Below are positions 59,337 through 64,000 of a DNA stretch of 64,000 nucleotides, one piece after another. How positions within the stretch are numbered: the stretch's first letter is position 1; each line of letters starts with the position of its first letter. The notes beneath the pieces were generated by a model, which did not search any database, was not told the DNA's origin, and saw nothing but the letters and a program-made list of their open reading frames with translations. Source of the DNA: Microbacterium stercoris (GTDB lineage Bacteria; Actinomycetota; Actinomycetes; Actinomycetales; Microbacteriaceae); the NCBI RefSeq assembly GCF_017592545.1, contig NZ_JAGFOA010000001.1, forward strand, positions 407,577 through 471,576. Direction: 5' to 3'. Made by a program: the position numbers and the translations under genes.

Positions 59337-61964
59337 ATGATCGACGAGCGGGCGACGCGGGTGCTGATCGCACTCCTTGCCACCTGGGAGAACTGGGAGA
59401 CCGCGCGCGAGACCACCTATGAGCGGGTGCTCGGCGCGATCCTGTCCGGTAAGCGCGTCGGGCGCAACCTCACGGAGGCCGCGCATCTCGCGGTGGTGCG
59501 CTCGGCGCTCGGCCCGCTCTGGCCGCAGCTGCCCACGCTGCTCGACGTGGTCTATGCCACCCACCGCGGCGATGTGATCGCGATGCGCGGCGACGCCGAC
59601 ACGATCGCCGCGGTGTTCGCGTCCGCGAAGCAGGTCGCCCCGGCCACCCGCCCCGCGCGGCCCGCACGCGCGGCGGCTCCCGTCGCGCCACCGCTCGATC
59701 CCGCCGAGGCGAAGGCCGTGCGCGAGGTGCAGGACTGGTGCGCCGCGCACCTTCCGCTGGCGGACGGATCCTGGTTCCGGCCGGACGACGCGCAGGCGCG
59801 GGTCATCCTGGCGGGGGAGAGGCACACGCTCGTCACCGCGCGGGCCGGATCCGGCAAGACCGCCACGATGGCGGCCCGGGTGGCGCACCTCGTGCGCGTG
59901 CGCGGGGTGGCGCCCGAGTCGGTGCTGATGCTCGCCTTCAACGTGCCCGCGGCGAAGGAGCTGCGCGAGCGCATCGCGCGGTGGCTCCCCGAGGGGCGGC
60001 GCCCGCACGTGAAGACGTTCGACGCGTTCGCGCGCGCCGTGCTGCCCGAGCCTGCGGGCGGGGGCCCGCGGCTGCTCGATGAGGGCGAGTCCTCGCGGGA
60101 GATGGCGCAGCTGCTCGCGCGCGCCGCCTCCGACCCGCGACAGCGTCAGCGCCTGCGCGCCGCGCTCGCGCAGCACGCCATGGCGTCCGGCGACAGCGGC
60201 GACGTGATGCACACGCTGCGCGGCGAGCGTGTGACCTCGGCCGCCGAGCGCGCCCTCGCCGACACGCTGCTGCGCCTGGGCATCGTGGGCGACGGCACCG
60301 AGGGCGGGCTCGACTATCGCGTGCGGATGGGGGTGAACCTCGACGGCGTGTGGTCCAAGCCGACGATCGCGCTCGTCGATGCGGCGGGCACCGCGCGCCT
60401 CGCGATCGATCTCGACGCGAGCGGCGCCGGCAGCGGGCGCACCATCCGCGTCACGCCGGGTGAGGCCGTGAGCCCGGGATTCCTCGAGGGACTCGCCCGC
60501 CGACTCGAGCGCGAGGGTGTGCGCACACGTCGTCTCGACCGCGATGAGATCTGGCAGGTCATCGAGCGCCGCGCCACCGAGCGCTTCCGGCGCACCGCCG
60601 AGAACATCCTCTCCCGCGCGCGGCAGCTGCGCTGGACGGGCACGGATCTGCGCGTCGCCTGGGCGCGCCACGACGGCGAGCCGCGCCGCGAGCCTCTGGT
60701 GGCGCTCTGCGCCGACCTGCTCGACGCCTACGCGGCGCGGCTGACCGAGCTGGGGGCGGAAGACTTCTCGGCCCGCGCGTGGAGGGCGGTCGAGGCGCTC
60801 GAGTCCGACGGTCCCCTCGAATCGGGCGATCTGGACGTCGCAGCTCTCCGGCACATCGTGATCGACGAATACCAGGACTTCTCGGCCCGCTTCGCGGGGC
60901 TCGTCGACGGTGTGCGTCGCCGCTCCCCCGAGGCGCGGGTGTGCGCGGTCGGAGACGACTGGCAGGCCATCAACGGCTTCGCCGGCTCCTCCCTGGAGTA
61001 CTTCACGGGCTTCGGCGACCACTTCGCCGAAGCCGTCGCGCTGTCGCTCACGACCAACCGCCGGTCCCTGCCGGCCATCGTGCGCCTGGGCAACGGAGTG
61101 ATGGACGGGCGCGGCGAGCCCGCCGTCGCCCTGCGCACCGGCGCGGCCCAGGTACGGGAGTTCGGCCTTCCGCAGCTGCGCATCGAGGCGGAGGAGCGCG
61201 CGGCGCTCGGCGATGACCGCACGATCGTGGCCGTGACCCGCCTCATCCGCGACCATCGGTCGGCGGGACGCAGCGTCGCGGTGCTCTCGCGCATCAACCG
61301 CACCATCGCCCCCGAGACCACCCGGCGGATCGCGGCGGTGATCGGCGAGGAGGCGGCCGCCGGCGTCGAGTTCAGCACGGTGCACCGGTTCAAGGGCCGC
61401 GAGGCCGATGCGGTGATCCTGCTCCAGGCCGAGGAGTGGGCGTATCCTCTCATCCACGCCACCTGGGAGCTCTCCCGCGCCTTCGGCGACACGCTCGCGA
61501 CGCTGTCCGACGCCGACCGTCGTCTTTTCTATGTGGGCGTCACGCGAGCCCGCTCCCATCTGGACGTCGTGACCTCGATGGATCCGAGCCCCTTCTGGAC
61601 CGGATCGCGCGGTCGCGTCGTGCTCGCGCCGGGGCTCTGGGACCTGCTGCCGCGCGCCGCCGGCGACGCCACGGAACGCGGGGTCGAGGTGCGGGTGTCC
61701 AACGGATCCGCACGCGACTTCGAGGCGAGCCGCGCGGCGCTGAAGGAGGCCGGGTTCCGCTGGAGCGCCGAGCGCGAGCAGTGGGTCGCGGTGGTCCGCG
61801 AGTCGGAGGCGCGGTCGGGGGAGGTGCTCGAGCGCCCCTGGGCCGCCGATCGCGGCATCGAGATCAGCGCCCACCTTCCCTCGGGCGAGACGATCTGGCT
61901 GCGGCAACGGGGGAGATCCGCAGATGAACGCGCTGTCAGGAAGCGATTCAGCGGGGCACGCTAG
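59337..61964 (+). CDS. UvrD/Rep-type SF1 DNA helicase, helicase IV-like
   Basis: 875 residues. An N-terminal region of about 130 residues without known motif precedes the helicase: Walker A TARAGSGKTATMAARVAHLV (about 168-187), VIDEYQDFS (motif II, about 508), VGDDWQAINGFAGSSLEYF (motif III, typical of helicase IV), STVHRFKGREADAVIL (motif V) and YVGVTRARSHL (motif VI). It translocates on single-stranded DNA. A C-terminal stretch (about 783-822) with FEASRAALKEAGFRWSAERE looks like a small separate domain. GGAGGGG precedes the ATG at 59337; TAGCGT at 59311-59316 is the likely -10. Confidence 0.88.
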   Translation: MIDERATRVLIALLATWENWETARETTYERVLGAILSGKRVGRNLTEAAHLAVVRSALGPLWPQLPTLLDVVYATHRGDVIAMRGDADTIAAVFASAKQVAPATRPARPARAAAPVAPPLDPAEAKAVREVQDWCAAHLPLADGSWFRPDDAQARVILAGERHTLVTARAGSGKTATMAARVAHLVRVRGVAPESVLMLAFNVPAAKELRERIARWLPEGRRPHVKTFDAFARAVLPEPAGGGPRLLDEGESSREMAQLLARAASDPRQRQRLRAALAQHAMASGDSGDVMHTLRGERVTSAAERALADTLLRLGIVGDGTEGGLDYRVRMGVNLDGVWSKPTIALVDAAGTARLAIDLDASGAGSGRTIRVTPGEAVSPGFLEGLARRLEREGVRTRRLDRDEIWQVIERRATERFRRTAENILSRARQLRWTGTDLRVAWARHDGEPRREPLVALCADLLDAYAARLTELGAEDFSARAWRAVEALESDGPLESGDLDVAALRHIVIDEYQDFSARFAGLVDGVRRRSPEARVCAVGDDWQAINGFAGSSLEYFTGFGDHFAEAVALSLTTNRRSLPAIVRLGNGVMDGRGEPAVALRTGAAQVREFGLPQLRIEAEERAALGDDRTIVAVTRLIRDHRSAGRSVAVLSRINRTIAPETTRRIAAVIGEEAAAGVEFSTVHRFKGREADAVILLQAEEWAYPLIHATWELSRAFGDTLATLSDADRRLFYVGVTRARSHLDVVTSMDPSPFWTGSRGRVVLAPGLWDLLPRAAGDATERGVEVRVSNGSARDFEASRAALKEAGFRWSAEREQWVAVVRESEARSGEVLERPWAADRGIEISAHLPSGETIWLRQRGRSADERAVRKRFSGAR

Positions 61965-62019
61965 GATTCCCCCCGGCCCGCTTCCGGGTCACCTCCCCTT
62001 TGCAGCAAGGATCCCCTTT

Positions 62020-63924
<1,905 letters not shown>

Positions 63925-63935
63925 CCCTCTTCACA

Positions 63936-63975
63936 CGCGGAAGGGCCGGACGGATCCCCGTCCGGCCCTTCCGCG
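63936..63975 (+). terminator. Strong hairpin terminator after typA
   Basis: 18-base perfect stem (CGCGGAAGGGCCGGACGG and complement) with loop ATCC, 11 bases past the typA stop. Nothing recognisable lies in the last 25 bases of the window. Confidence 0.9.
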
Positions 63976-64000
63976 GTCCTCGGGTCATAAGGGGGGCCCA

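Noticed and set aside
56822..59416. 864-codon minus-strand open frame over the ATPase gene
   Set aside because: Antisense shadow of a strongly conserved double ATPase.

Overview
The window looks like a chromosomal segment of a high-GC actinobacterium, most likely Microbacteriaceae and close to Microbacterium. That rests on very high GC, frequent GTG starts, TANNNT -10 boxes a few bases upstream of start codons (leaderless genes), and typical actinobacterial gene content: class II aldolase beside GlpX, DUF4245, DUF2510/excalibur and NrtR. I see no rRNA, tRNA, CRISPR array, transposase or prophage. Most of the window is ordinary core metabolism with small accessory genes between.

Layout. 1-3686 (minus): xseA-xseB-DUF4245-carbonic anhydrase-fumC (fumC cut by the window edge). 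3759-6412 (plus): ispH, a membrane protein, a D,D-carboxypeptidase. 6409-10022: a TetR/SDR divergent pair with two matching operators, then an ECF41-type sigma factor, a small protein that looks like a detached copy of its C-terminal half, and an NAD-binding epimerase-like gene; sigma factor and epimerase both have ECF41-like promoters. 10120-12295: fba and glpX, divergent. 12424-15686: rmuC, a DnaQ-like exonuclease, ychF. 15763-29010: accessory genes, including GNAT enzymes, a VOC protein, a GH114-like lipoprotein, a DHFR-like protein, a lysophospholipid acyltransferase-like protein, an AraC/GyrI regulator, a DUF2510-G5-excalibur protein between direct repeats, a MecA-like PBP lipoprotein, CorA and a flavodoxin-fold protein. 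29088-35005: BASS transporter, DHA2 exporter, ABC exporter and a frameshifted glycosyltransferase. 35026-40675 (minus): nrtR, then nadA-nadB-nadC-cysteine desulfurase, the de novo NAD pathway with its ADP-ribose-sensing repressor and the enzyme that can supply sulfur for NadA's Fe-S cluster. 40776-43665: an unusual DHA2 exporter with a duplicated central segment, plus its MarR regulator. 43820-46946: TPP riboswitch-thiM-thiE-thiD/tenA. 47025-51652: tandem glycine riboswitch-gcvT-gcvH-gcvP. 51649-53052: GNAT and a CPBP protease. 53269-59216: an oligopeptide-type ABC importer (binding protein, two permeases, fused double ATPase) and a small membrane protein. 59337-63924: a helicase IV-like SF1 helicase and typA, closed by a strong terminator.

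The most unusual points are the ECF41 module with a free-standing half-SnoaL protein, the 222-bp in-frame duplication in the DHA2 exporter, 55-bp direct repeats around a single DUF2510 gene, and two G/C-homopolymer blocks, one of which breaks a glycosyltransferase and may be a sequence error. I found no clear evidence of a wholly new defence or mobile system.
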